Part shown: positions 22,606 through 32,694 of the stretch, one piece after another
Numbering within the stretch: the stretch's first letter is position 1
How the letters are laid out: each line of letters starts with the position of its first letter
Source: Taxillus chinensis
Taxonomy: Eukaryota; Streptophyta; Magnoliopsida; Santalales; Loranthaceae
Assembly (NCBI GenBank): GCA_023512835.1
Contig: CM042085.1
Coordinates: 38,890,324 to 38,954,323 of the forward strand
Direction of reading: 5' to 3'
DNA: 64,000 nt
Position numbers and translations under genes: made by a program
Notes under the pieces: model-generated
The model's input: the letters and a program-made list of their open reading frames with translations, nothing else
Told to the model about the DNA's origin: nothing
The model's database searches: none

Positions 22606-23660
22606 AGCCTAAGAAGAGGCAATTCAGGAGAAGAGCAGGCGGACCACTGGAAGCCGATGACCAAGGAAAATCAGATAAAGCAAGAAAGAGTCAAGAAAAG
22701 AAGGACCGAGTGGTGAGTCAAGACAGAATAGCCGAAGAACAGAGGCAAGAGCTCGGGCCTATTATGCCATTTCCTCGAGAGGATGAGAAATCGGAGGGTT
22801 GAGGGAAGAGTATGAGCGCTTCCGAGTTTATTCAAGCGGCTTGAAATTAATATTCCATTTGTGGAAATTTTGGAGCAGATGCTAGGTACGAAAGTACATT
22901 AAAGATTTTGTGAAGAAGAAGAGGAAATATGGGGATCATGAGACGGTGGCGGTCCTTAACGAGGTGAGCGGTGTTGTTCGGCAAAGTTTGCCCATCAAGC
23001 ATAAAGATCCCGGCGGTTTTAATCTCCTTATGTGATTGGCACGCACCGCAAGCGAGGCCTTATGTGATTTAGGGGCCAGCATCAATTTGATCTCCTTTGC
23101 TTTGTACAGCGCTTGGGCTTAAGGGCATGAAGCCTACTTCCATATCATTGCGGTTCTTGTCACCGGTCTACTTAGAAGGCCTGAAGGGATAATTGAAGAC
23201 GTGTTAGTTAAAGTGGGCTCCTTCATATTTCCAACGGACTTTGTAGTTTTGGAGATGGAAGAAGATAGAGGAGTTCAACTACTCCTTGGAAGACGTTCTC
23301 GAAAAGGGTTGTGCATTAATTAATGTTGCTCAAGGGCAGCTAACTATGAGAATTAATGAGGAGACCTTAGTCTTCCACATGGGGAAGCTAGCAAGGTCAA
23401 GAGGAGGAGGACCGCCTTTGGGTTGAAGACCTTGAGGAATTGGTGGAAGACTACTTGCGGAAGAAATTACCACCACCAATAATGGAGCCCTTCACATATA
23501 GAAGCTCAACAAGATGAAGAGATGTACTTGATAGCCGAGGATGATGAGCAAGTTACAAACTCTCTCGGAGCAAGTCGAGGAGGAGAAAGAAGATGACATG
23601 CCTCGGACTCCAAAAACCGAAGGAGCTGCCTGGACACCTAAGGTATGAATTTCTAGACTC
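22606..23660 (+). pseudogene. Athila-like protease region, degenerate
   Basis: Non-open, but near 23,060-23,110 one frame reads ALCDLGASINLISFALY, the Athila retropepsin signature (D-L-G-A) with its catalytic Asp. Flanking sequence (…VLNEVSGVVR upstream; the linker to RT downstream) fits the same polyprotein. Frame changes occur every 100-200 bases. Confidence 0.65.
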
Positions 23661-23674
23661 TACAAATCAATTCC

Positions 23675-25145
23675 TTGTCATTGTTGCTTAATTTGAATGA
23701 TGTGGAGTGTACTCAATTGTTAGAAGTCCTTAGGAAACACAAAAAGGCCCTAGGATGGAACATTGAAGACATTAGGGGTATTAGTCCGGGGATTTGCATG
23801 CATAAAATTTTGATGAATGATGATTTTAAACCCACCGCTTTGAAAGGCAAAGAAGATTAAACCCTGCCATGAAAGAAGTTGTTAGAAAAGAAATTTTAAA
23901 ATGGAAAAATGCGGGTATAATTTATGCTATTTCTGATAGTGAGTGGGTAAGTCCATTGCATGTTGTGCCCAAGAAAGGGGGCATGACCGTGATTAAAAAT
24001 GAAAAAAATGAATTGATCCCATCTCGCACTGTGACGGGGTGGAGAGTGTGTGTTGACTATAGAAAGCTGAACAAGGCTACTAGGAAGGATCATTTTCCTC
24101 TTCCTTTCATTGACCAAATGTTGGATAGGTTAGCTGGTTATAGTCACTACTGCTTTTTAGATGGCTATTCCGGGTATAATCAGATCATGGTTAAGCCTGA
24201 GGACCAAGAAAAGACCACCTTCACGTGCCCTTTTGGCACTTTTGCATTTAGGAGAATGCCATTTGGGCTTTGTAATGCCCCTGCCACCTTTCAAAGGTGT
24301 ATGATGGCTATTTTTCAGGGATTGGTTGACGAGATCATGGAGGTCTTCATGGATGACTTCTCGGTGTTTGGTTCCTCCGACCAACAGTGCTTGAAAAATC
24401 TAGATGTGGTCTTAGAGAGATGTGAGGAGAAGGTACTAGTCCTAAATTGGGAGAAATGCCATTTCATGGTAACTAAGGGGATAGTTCTAGGGCACAAGGT
24501 GTCTGCACATGGTTTAGAGGTAGACAAGGCAAAAATCTCCACTATTGAGACTCTGCCACCTCCAACCAATGAAAAAGGAGTGAGAAGTTTCCTTGGCCAT
24601 GCTGGCTTTTATAGGAGATTCATTAAGGACTTCTCAAAAATTGCAAAACCCATGAGTAGGTTGTTAGAAAAAGACACAAGCTTTGAGTTTAATACAGATT
24701 GCTTAGAAGCTTTCAACATCCTCAAGGGTAAGTTAGTCATCGCACTGTTATAGTCACACCTGACTGGGCTCGCCTTTTGAGCTAATGTGTGATGCGAGTG
24801 ATTATCTTGTGGGGGTAGTCTTAGGGCAAAGGCGAGAAAAGGTGTTTAGGGTCATTTACTATGCTAGTAAGACCTTAGATGATGCTCAACAGAACTATAC
24901 CACCACCGAGAAAGAGTTGCTAGCCGTGGTTTATGGTCGCAACAAGTTTAGACCCTACCTTTTTGGGTCTAAAGTCATTGTTTATACTGATCATGCTGCA
25001 TTGAAATATTTGTTTGCTAAAAAAGAAGCTAAGCCACGCTTGATTAGATGGGTTCTCCTCTTACAGGAATTTGACCTTGAAATTAGAGACACAAAGGGAG
25101 CCCTAAATTCTGTGGCTGATCACCTTTCCCGTGTGGAGAATGCAC
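23675..25145 (+). pseudogene. Athila-like reverse transcriptase and RNase H
   Basis: The RT frame (23,869-24,753) is nearly complete: WVSPLHVVPKKGG, VTGWRVCVDYRKLNKAT, FCFLDGYSGY-like (YCFLDGYSGYNQI), FAFRRMPFGLCNAPATFQ, the catalytic VFMDDFSVFG near 24,345, and the thumb GHKVSAHGLEVDKAK. Two stops between 24,753 and 24,784 cut it from RNase H (24,785 on: [45 protein letters not shown]). An N-terminal piece at 23,675-23,860 (EVLRKHKKALGWNIEDIRGI) belongs to the same protein and is separated by a stop at 23,858. The product would copy element RNA to DNA. Confidence 0.85.
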
Positions 25146-26443
25146 CTAAGTCTCTAACCATTGTAGATGACTTTCCTGATGAGAAGTTGTTTGAGGTGCA
25201 TCATCTTCCTTGGTTTGCTGACATAGCAAATTATTTAGCCACTGGGTTCATACCCAAGCAGTTAGACTACCACCAGAAAAAGAAATTGGTAGTAGATGCT
25301 AAGAAATTCATTTGGGAAGACCCAATTCTTTATAGGAGGTGTCCAGACCAAATCATTAGAAAGTCTGTCCTTGAGGAGGAGGTAGATGACATAATACATC
25401 ATTGTCATGCATCACATTATGGGGGCCACTTTGGGGTGCAAAGAACTGTGGCTAAAATCATGCAGTGTGGCTTTTATTGGCCTCACATGGTGAAAGACAC
25501 CTATGTCTACATCAAAAAGTGTGATAGATGTCAAAGGGTAGGTGGTCTGTCTAGGAAAAATGAGATGCCCTTAACTGGAATCCTTCCAGTTGAAATTTTT
25601 GACATTTGGGGCATTGACTTCATGGGGCCATTCCCCAATTTTGATAGGTATTCATACATTTTGCTTGTTGTGGATTATGTGTCTAAGTGGGTAGAAGCTA
25701 TTCCTACTAGAGTGAATGATGCTAGGATTGTGACTCACTTCCTTACTAGGAACATCTTTAGCCGTTTTGGGACACCAAGGGCTATAATCAGTGATGAGGG
25801 TAGTCATTTCTACAACAAATTGTTTGACAAATTATTGAACAAGTATGGTGTCACTCATAGGAAGTCTTTAGCTTACCACCCACAAGCTAATGGACAAGCA
25901 GAAGTGTCCAACAGAGAGATTAAGGCCATTTTAGAGAAAACTGTTGGAGCCAATAGGAAAGATTGGTCTCAAAGGCTTGATGAAGCCTTATGGGCATATA
26001 GGACAGCTTACAAAACTCCCATTGGGATGTCACCTTACCGTATTCTATATGGTAAGGCATGTCACTTGCCTGTGGAACTAGAACACAAGGCTCATTGGGC
26101 CTTGAAGAAGTTAAATTTTAACCCACAAGAGATCAAGGAGCTTAGGATGACTCAATTAATTAAGTTACATGAGCTTAGGCTGGATGCCTATGATAGTGCT
26201 AAATTTTACAAAGAAAGAACTAAGAAATGGCATGATAGGCAACTCAACAATGAACCTTTAACCTTAGGGCAGAAAGTTCTTCTATTTAACACAAGGTTGA
26301 GGTTATTTCCTGGCAAATTAAGGTCCAAGTAGATGGGACCTTTTGTGATAGTTGATAAGAAGCCATATGGGAGCTTTGAGCTCCAAGTCAGTAGATGGCA
26401 AGAAATTTTGGGTGAATGGCAACATACCGAAACCATACTTTGA
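25146..26443 (+). pseudogene. Athila-like integrase
   Basis: In frame with RNase H within the open frame that starts at 24,785. The HHCC zinc finger is visible ([12 protein letters not shown]... CDRCQRVG), then the catalytic triad: GIDFMGPF (D), ISDEGSHF (D), [16 protein letters not shown] (E). The C-terminal part reads [27 protein letters not shown], the typical Athila sequence. A TAG at 26,330 interrupts the tail (...GKLRSK, stop, MGPFVIVDKKPYGSFELQV...), which ends near 26,443. Apart from that stop it looks competent. Confidence 0.85.
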
Positions 26444-26454
26444 TTCAACTCGAG

Positions 26455-27344
26455 AGGGAGATAGTTGATTCCCTCTCTTTCACCATTGCATGATCATAAC
26501 TGAAAGTCTAGCTACAGACTTTAAATAAAGCGCTGGTTGGGAGGCAACCCAATGTTTATTGCTATATTTCATTTTATGTTATTTTCTTTTATTTATTTTA
26601 TTCACTAAATTGTTTGCAAGCTAACCATTGTGCAGGAGACTTTGCTTCTTTCTTAACTAACCATTTGCAGGATGAGCAAATTATTGGGTCCTGAACTTGT
26701 GGAATTGTTTTTAAAGTCAAAGTCAAGGAGCAAGGAGCAAGTGAAGCCCAAAAGTGCTTGAAGATGGGCTCAAACAATTCACGTGCAAGACTTAAAGATG
26801 GTCCATAATACACAAGCAACAAAGTGGAGAAATTTGGGCCAGTTTGGGCCTGAACGTCAATTTGCACGTGAATTGCCCAATTCACGTGCACCTCCTTTTG
26901 AGCTGAAACTTTCTGGAATGGTAGATGAAGACCATGTGAATTACGTTTACTCTTGCACGCGAATTGCTAGCTGTCATATGGAGGCTCAAAAATGCAAAAT
27001 ACCGATTTTAGCCCTCCTAGAAGCTTCAAACAATTCACGTGCGAAGGGACTATTGCTTGCCGGCTCAAGGAGGACCCACCACCAAAGTTTGGGATGATTC
27101 GACCTGCACGCCAATTCAACCAATTCACGTGCAAGGGCTATTTTGGTCGAAACACTCGAAAATTTAGGGGCACGTGTATCACGCCAATTGGAGCATCTTT
27201 CCTTCTGCATGCTATATAAAGAGAGGCCATCTTCAAAGGCTTCCACACCAAAATCACTCCAGATCTGAGTATTAGAGAAACTCTGCTCTTTTGCTCTCTT
27301 GCTCTTCAGTTTTCTGCTCTTTGCTCTTTATTCTCATTACAAAG
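26455..27344 (+). promoter_or_regulatory. Internal promoter-like block upstream of Athila ORF3
   Basis: There is no ORF from integrase to ORF3. Six CACGTG G-boxes lie at 26,780, 26,865, 26,883, 27,036, 27,126 and 27,171, most in a repeated unit AATTCACGTGCAAGG or its mirror. A TATA box (TATATAAA, 27,213-27,220) lies 37 bp after the last G-box. A pyrimidine-rich leader follows, with repeats of TTGCTCT/CTGCTCTT at 27,280-27,330, and the first ATG of ORF3 is at 27,345. The LTR U3 has the same G-box units (four CACGTG at 32,977-33,101) ahead of its own TATA box, so this block looks like a diverged LTR-type promoter that serves ORF3. Promoter activity is inferred, not shown. Confidence 0.55.
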
Positions 27345-28018
27345 ATGGTACGCACAAGGAGGACGGCCGGGAGGAGGTGCACTCACCTAGTGCTGATAGC
27401 GACACCCGAGGAGGAGATACTCTTGGGGCATGCTCTTGATATGCAGGCTTTGGAGGCTTCAGAGCCGGGTTGGGCTAGAGAGGTGGCTCTTAAAATTCAA
27501 AATCTGGGATTACAAAGGTTAGTATCGCCCGGCCGGCTATTTCCTACTCGCCCTACAAGAATTTTATGCATCTGTCTCTGTGAGTGAGGATGAACTAATA
27601 GGGGTTGTGCAAGGGGTTTATGTCGAATTACCCCGAAATTATTAGACATTGCTTTAACCTCCCTGCACCCAGTGATAGCCTTCCTCGCCTAAGCCTAGGA
27701 GAATTTGGTACTTGCTTGCAACTATGCTAGAAAATTTCAAAATCGAAGGCGAGTATACCAAGAATGGTTTTGTTGGAAGATTTAGATGCCTAGCCTACCC
27801 GATAGGGAAATGCTTATTGATTCGGACCGATGGGATAGATAGTGTGCCTAAGCCACACCTGGAGTTGATGTATAGCATTGATCATATGCTAAATGTGGAT
27901 TGGGCCACTATCATTTTTAAATGGTGGAAGAAAAACTCATCAAAGCGAGATAAATGGCAGATTTTTGTGTTTGATATTTCAAAGCATGCCTGCTTTGCAT
28001 TTTTCCTCCATGGATAGC
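27345..28018 (+). pseudogene. Athila ORF3, N-terminal part (EFY domain), frameshifted
   Basis: It starts MVRTRRTAGRRC at the first ATG after the internal TATA box. The frame closes at 27,587; in a neighbouring frame EFYASVSVSEDELIGVVQG follows (about 27,550-27,625), which resembles the EFYA...V.G...V motif of the plant transposon-protein family (Transposase_32-like) found in env-position ORFs of Athila and Sirevirus elements. The part at 27,712-28,017 (MLATMLENFKIEGEY... WATIIFKWWKKNS) continues the domain. At least two frameshifts. Function unknown; no signal peptide or convincing transmembrane segment, so nothing here supports an envelope role. Confidence 0.55.
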
Positions 28019-28105
28019 ATCACTTTTCCTTCTCACCTGGGTGTTAAGAGTATTGTATGCTAAAGGGGGTTTGGGGATCGGTACCAAGAGGTCATTGGGC
28101 AACCA

Positions 28106-28675
28106 ATGTTCCTCCTCCATCACGGCCCGCAAGGCACGGTGTTCATGTGGAGCGATCCACTGACTTTGCAAGGGAAACCTCTCCTCATATGGATCAAAGG
28201 AAGCGACACTCTATACAGACTCACCGCCATGTACATGCAATTTAATGTACACAAAGAAGATATTTTCAATTTCTTTCAAGGCATTCATGGGCGGGTGGTG
28301 AGCGAAGTGGAGGTCATCAATTGGGCGATCACTAATGGGCACATCACTAGTGCCCAATTTGAAGAATTAATGGCCCTCATCTCTGGAGACCAACAAGCTA
28401 CTTCACAACCTAGAACCAGAGCATGGGAGGCCCCAGACGTAGCTGCTCATGCATCTCCTAGAGCATGGGAGGCCCCAAAAGCTCCTCCTACTGCATCTAC
28501 CGAAACTTGGAGGCAAGAAACACAGCAGCTCAGGGAGGCAAATGCCAGAACCCAGCGTGAGGTGGAAGCCCTGAGGAAGGACAACAAAGAAGTCAAAGGC
28601 CTCCTAGGCAAAATCTGGAAGGCCTTGAGCAAGAGGAAAGCATCAAAACGTTCTCCTATAGTAGAGATATCCTGA
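28106..28675 (+). pseudogene. Athila ORF3, middle part with coiled coil
   Basis: 189 codons. The N-terminal 95 residues (...IYNFFQ-like: HKEDIFNFFQGIHGRV, VINWAITNGHITSAQFEELM) look globular. Two RAWEAP repeats follow (about 28,420-28,480), then a strongly heptad-like helix near ETWRQETQQLREANA and REVEALRKDNKEVKGLL. It ends VEIS and TGA, and the stop overlaps the ATG of the protease-like frame as TGATG (28,673-28,677). This could be a one-base slip splitting a fused protein, or a stop/start coupling. The former is simpler given the decay nearby. Confidence 0.5.
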
Positions 28676-29706
28676 TGAAGAACCCTCTCCATCCCTTGAA
28701 GTTTCTTATCCGGCCCCAGGCAGATCCACCTCAACCAGAACCTTCAGCTCGGCCATCCTACTATCACCCAGAGGAGGCAGAGCCAGCAACAGGGTATTCA
28801 CCCTTCCAGCCTCAAGAGGAGACAAAGCCAGTAGAAAGGTATTCACCCTTCCAGCCTTTTACTGATCCTGCATATTTTCAGGCTCTTGTGCCTGCTATAC
28901 TTCCTGTCTCTTGGGGTACATACATGCCTGCTGAACCTGAAGACCTTCTTGGCCCTCCTATCCATTTAATCATTAATCCAGCCTTATCGTTTGACGAGAG
29001 CCAAGCAGCATTTGAAGAGTTCATCAATTCCACGGTTCAGAGGGCTCGCTTTATACGGGATAATGATATCTTCACTCCTTTTAGCCTAAAGAGGATCTCA
29101 GAGAATGAATATCTCTACTGCGACGAGATAGACCTCTTCTGCCGGACCATGCGCTATGTAGTAGAGGCTGAGCCTCATAACTACCCCTTAGCTCAGTTCA
29201 CTTCCATCATGCTGTGCGAGATATTCAATCAACCCATGTCCGAAGAGGTGTGGCGCCAACGCATCAATGGTGAGAATGAAGGGCACCGCCCTTGGCATGG
29301 TATGCATGAGGTGCTGATTCCGGTGCACATTGACCGCCACTATGTATTGGTCCGTTTGAATCTGGATGTAGGACATGCCATGCTATATGACCCAAGCCAA
29401 GGCGAAGGGTTTGCCAGATGGAAAAGACAGTCAGTGCATGGGTTCATCAAACGAATCAAAGCGGGCATGATCAAAGAAGGCTTATTGGCAGACAAGCTAC
29501 CTCTTATTCACTGCAACGAAATGGAAATCCCTCAGCAGCCAGACCAATTCAGCTGTGGGATCTTTACTTGCTACTACATGATGGCTATTCTGCAAGGGAA
29601 GGAAACTTGGGAAGTGCGCGGCGAGACGTCGGTTGACTTTGTGGCTCAGGTGCGACGAATGGTGGCCAATGTCATCTACTATTACAGCTTGCCAACTGAG
29701 AGGTAA
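28675..29706 (+). CDS. Athila ORF3: C48 (ULP1/SENP-type) cysteine-protease domain protein
   Basis: 343 codons, uninterrupted. A Pro-rich N-terminus with two YSPFQP repeats (residues about 41-61) precedes a C-terminal C48 peptidase domain. The expected catalytic residues are visible: His222 (DRHYVLV), Asp239 (MLYDPSQG), Gln288 and Cys294 (IPQQPDQFSCGIFTC). His to Asp is 17 residues and Gln to Cys 6, as in SENP/ULP1 enzymes. A RPW...VLIPVHID segment before the His matches the family's substrate-binding strand. ULP1 enzymes cleave SUMO from proteins, but whether this one acts on SUMO or only on element proteins is unknown. It is the best-preserved ORF of the element, which suggests selection or recent capture. 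The start at 28,675 is uncertain because of the overlap with the preceding frame. Confidence 0.8.
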   Translation: MKNPLHPLKFLIRPQADPPQPEPSARPSYYHPEEAEPATGYSPFQPQEETKPVERYSPFQPFTDPAYFQALVPAILPVSWGTYMPAEPEDLLGPPIHLIINPALSFDESQAAFEEFINSTVQRARFIRDNDIFTPFSLKRISENEYLYCDEIDLFCRTMRYVVEAEPHNYPLAQFTSIMLCEIFNQPMSEEVWRQRINGENEGHRPWHGMHEVLIPVHIDRHYVLVRLNLDVGHAMLYDPSQGEGFARWKRQSVHGFIKRIKAGMIKEGLLADKLPLIHCNEMEIPQQPDQFSCGIFTCYYMMAILQGKETWEVRGETSVDFVAQVRRMVANVIYYYSLPTER

Positions 29707-29892
29707 GTATTTTCCTACTCCTTATTTTATGCCATGAGGATATAGCATATTTTAAGTGTGGTGTATGGGAGTGACTTGAGCCACTTGCTTGTCTTTTATG
29801 TTGTGATTGCATGTTTTATTTAAACAAAAAAACAAAATTTTTAGTTGCATGATTGTTTGAGTTGTTTGCTTGAATGATTTGCTTGTGGAGAC
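29707..29892 (+). other. Spacer between ORF3 and the nested solo LTR
   Basis: No gene. It carries AAGTGTGGTGTATGG (about 29,754-29,768), nearly the same as AAGTGTGGTGTATTT just before the 3' LTR (32,681-32,695), an additional polypurine-tract-like copy. GAGAC at 29,888-29,892 is the left target duplication of the solo LTR. Confidence 0.5.
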
Positions 29893-31393
29893 TGACAGAT
29901 AGATTTTTAGCCTCTCTAAAGGGCTAGCTAATGTCGTTAAATCTCTCTCTTCAAGATAATAAATTCCCTAAATTTGCACTAAAAGAATAGCAGCAAGCAA
30001 GGAGTCGAACCCACAGGGATTAGCCTAGTTTTCTAGTTCTCAAATCAAAACACCCAATTACTCTTGTTCTATAAAATGTCTTGGCAAAAAGTTTTCTTTT
30101 TTAAACTAAAGATCTAATTTTTATTTGGTTTTCTGAATAAACAAAGAAAGTAAACTGATTTTAGGATTAAGATTCAAGGATTAAAAGCATCTAGGGTCAC
30201 AATTTCACCTCCCTATGTTATCTCTACTGGTTCATGGTATTAGGGTTGTCTGATTGAAAACATGCTAAACATAAGCCAAGGACAACAAATGGTCATTGAG
30301 GTCCTTTTAAGAGTTGTATGCCAGAATGGTCATCTAAACACACAAACATGCAAAGCCAATAAATCATACTTGCAAAAGGATAATGATCACACCAATTACA
30401 AATAAGTTATGAATCTCAATCTGCCCCAGACTAGGGCTAAGAATACCAAGGTGTACATCCAAAGATAGAATTAAGAACAGATTCATAAAACATGCAAAAC
30501 TCAATCATCCAAACCCAATAATCATAAACACATCAAAACAACAAGGGGGCTACATTGCTCCCCTAGATTATAAGAACTACTCACGCATGATTACAAGCAA
30601 AACCATAGCAGAAAAGCTAAACATCTTCTTCTTGACCACGCGCACAGCAAAGTTTCAAATCCAGGCTCCAAAATCTGCTGCGATGGCTACTGCGACGGCT
30701 GCTCTCCTAGGTCAAGGAGCAACCTCCAAGTCGTGGAGCCTCTCTCTCTCTCTAAAAACGTGTAGGAGGTCTAGGATGCATAGCAGAGGGCGTGGAGGCT
30801 GTATTTATAGAGTTTGGATGGGCTTTGAGGTGTGTACCCTAGCCCATTTATCAAAACGGCGTAGTTTTGATAAGTAACACTCGAAACTTTAAAATCTCTA
30901 TCTTCCATCCACAATTTGGACATGGGCCTTCAGAAACAAATGATCAGCATGGAAAAATGATAGGATCGGTCCAAAAATATCTCTGCACGCCAATTTGCAC
31001 GTGATATGGTGAATTCACGTACACCTCCAAATCAGCTCAAACTTCTCTCCAAGCTTCCTTGCATCCTGTAGAGGCCAGAGAGGCAAAAATAGGCTTGCAC
31101 GTGAAATGGGTGAATTCACGTGCAGCTCCAAATGATCTGAAAGTTCTATGGTAGGTAGAGGACATCATTCTAAGCAACTTTTGTTCTTACACGCCAATTG
31201 TTTGAGGCCATCTACCTAGTCAAAAGTGAGCTCCAAAATCTGCCAAAACAGCTTAAAAACGCATGTATTTGCAAATAGCATCTTCCTAGGGGTTAGAGCA
31301 AATATATATGATATATGAAGCAATAAGGCTCTAATCATGCTCTTAAACATCCTAAATAAATACTAGAATAACGGCATAAAATGCACATTATCA
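29893..31393 (-). mobile_element. Solo LTR of the Athila family, reverse orientation
   Basis: A complete 1,501-bp LTR in reverse, from TGACAG to TTATCA on the plus strand. It is flanked by identical 5-bp direct repeats GAGAC at 29,888-29,892 and 31,394-31,398, an intact target duplication. No internal sequence remains, so it arose by LTR-LTR recombination after a second family member inserted. Its TATA box (minus strand TATAAATA, near 30,810) is intact. A 96-codon frame at 30,587-30,877 lies inside it and is not a gene. Confidence 0.93.
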
Positions 31394-32694
31394 GAGACAT
31401 GGATATTAAGTATGCAATTTTGGCTTACAAATTTTACTTTTTGGGCCACATTAGTATCATGTTGTGATAAGGGTGTTAAAGTAGTTAAAATGTGCTCTGA
31501 ATTGGTTTAATCATGTCTTTATCTGTTGAATGATATCACCATGTTTTTGGAGCTAAGTTTGAATATTAGCTGAGCATGAAATGCTATGATAGACCTAAGT
31601 AACCCTTAAAGTTGAATGAAAAAGAAATGAAAAATGAGAACAGCTTCTTTTTAGCCCTTGAGTGACATTTATGGTTTATGGGTAATAGTTTGATCTGATA
31701 CTCTTTCTTGCATTCAACATTGGTTATTTAATGGTAGGAGTCAAGTAAGCATGTGATTACTTATTAGTGCTCAGTGTTTGGTGTGTGGAGTTAGGATGCA
31801 AGACCTCTAAGTCATTGTGACTGTCTTTGCATCCTTTTCTTTATTGTGTGATATTAATGGAAAAGGCTGTGAGGCACATTGTGGAAAAAGCCCATCACAT
31901 TTTGAAAATGGGTATGCATTAGAAAAAATCAGTCTTATTTATGTGTTATGTGAGTAAAAAAACAAGAGTGAATAATCCATCAAGGGAGAGCATAAAATGC
32001 AACCTTGTAAGATTATTACTTAAAAAAAAAAAGGGATTCAGAATAAAAGCGACACTGGCTTGATGTTTATGTGTGATTGTTTAGATTTGTAGCCACATTG
32101 GCTCAGTTTTGTTTATTTGAGAGTGTTGAGCTCAACCCTTAGCTCATGGTTTTGTTTTATCAGTTATTAGAATAGAGTGTGAGTTTATTGAGTTTAGACT
32201 AGTGTGTGAGTTCAAATAAAGTAGAATAGAGGGTGTGTTTTCTTTGATGAGCACAATAGGGAACTCTCATGATTGCTTGGCAAGTACTTAATCAATAGCT
32301 GATGACGAGTGTAGAGATAGAGTTTTCCATCCATTGTTCATTGATAGGTATTGGGCTTGAGAATTATTATATTTGAGTGAGGCTGCTTATCCTTGGTAAG
32401 AACTTAAAGGGAAACTAGGTGCTATTTTATCATGGATTGCTTGCTCATATCTGAAATTTAAGTGGTGATATTGCATGGTTGTTGCACTAGGGATATGAAC
32501 ATGAATGAACTAAGCTATGACTCATTTTGATGCTTAAATTCCCATTTCATCATGATAGAGTTGCATGCTTAGGAAACCATGATTCTCCTTGATTGTTATT
32601 TTATTTTTCTTCCGTTTGACTGCGTGTTTATTTTATTTTTGCATGCTTGTATATTTTTGCTTGAGGACAAGCAATGGTTCAAGTGTGGTGTATT
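31394..32694 (+). other. Athila 3' untranslated region and polypurine tract
   Basis: About 1.3 kb with no ORF of note. It ends with TTGAGGACAAGCAATGGTTC and AAGTGTGGTGTATT directly before the 3' LTR, the pre-LTR signature common in Athila-like plant elements, although the tract is less purine-pure than usual. Confidence 0.65.

Noticed and set aside
23675..26443. Endogenous pararetrovirus or other integrated virus
   Set aside because: RT is followed by RNase H and integrase within LTRs with a primer site; this is the Ty3/gypsy order.
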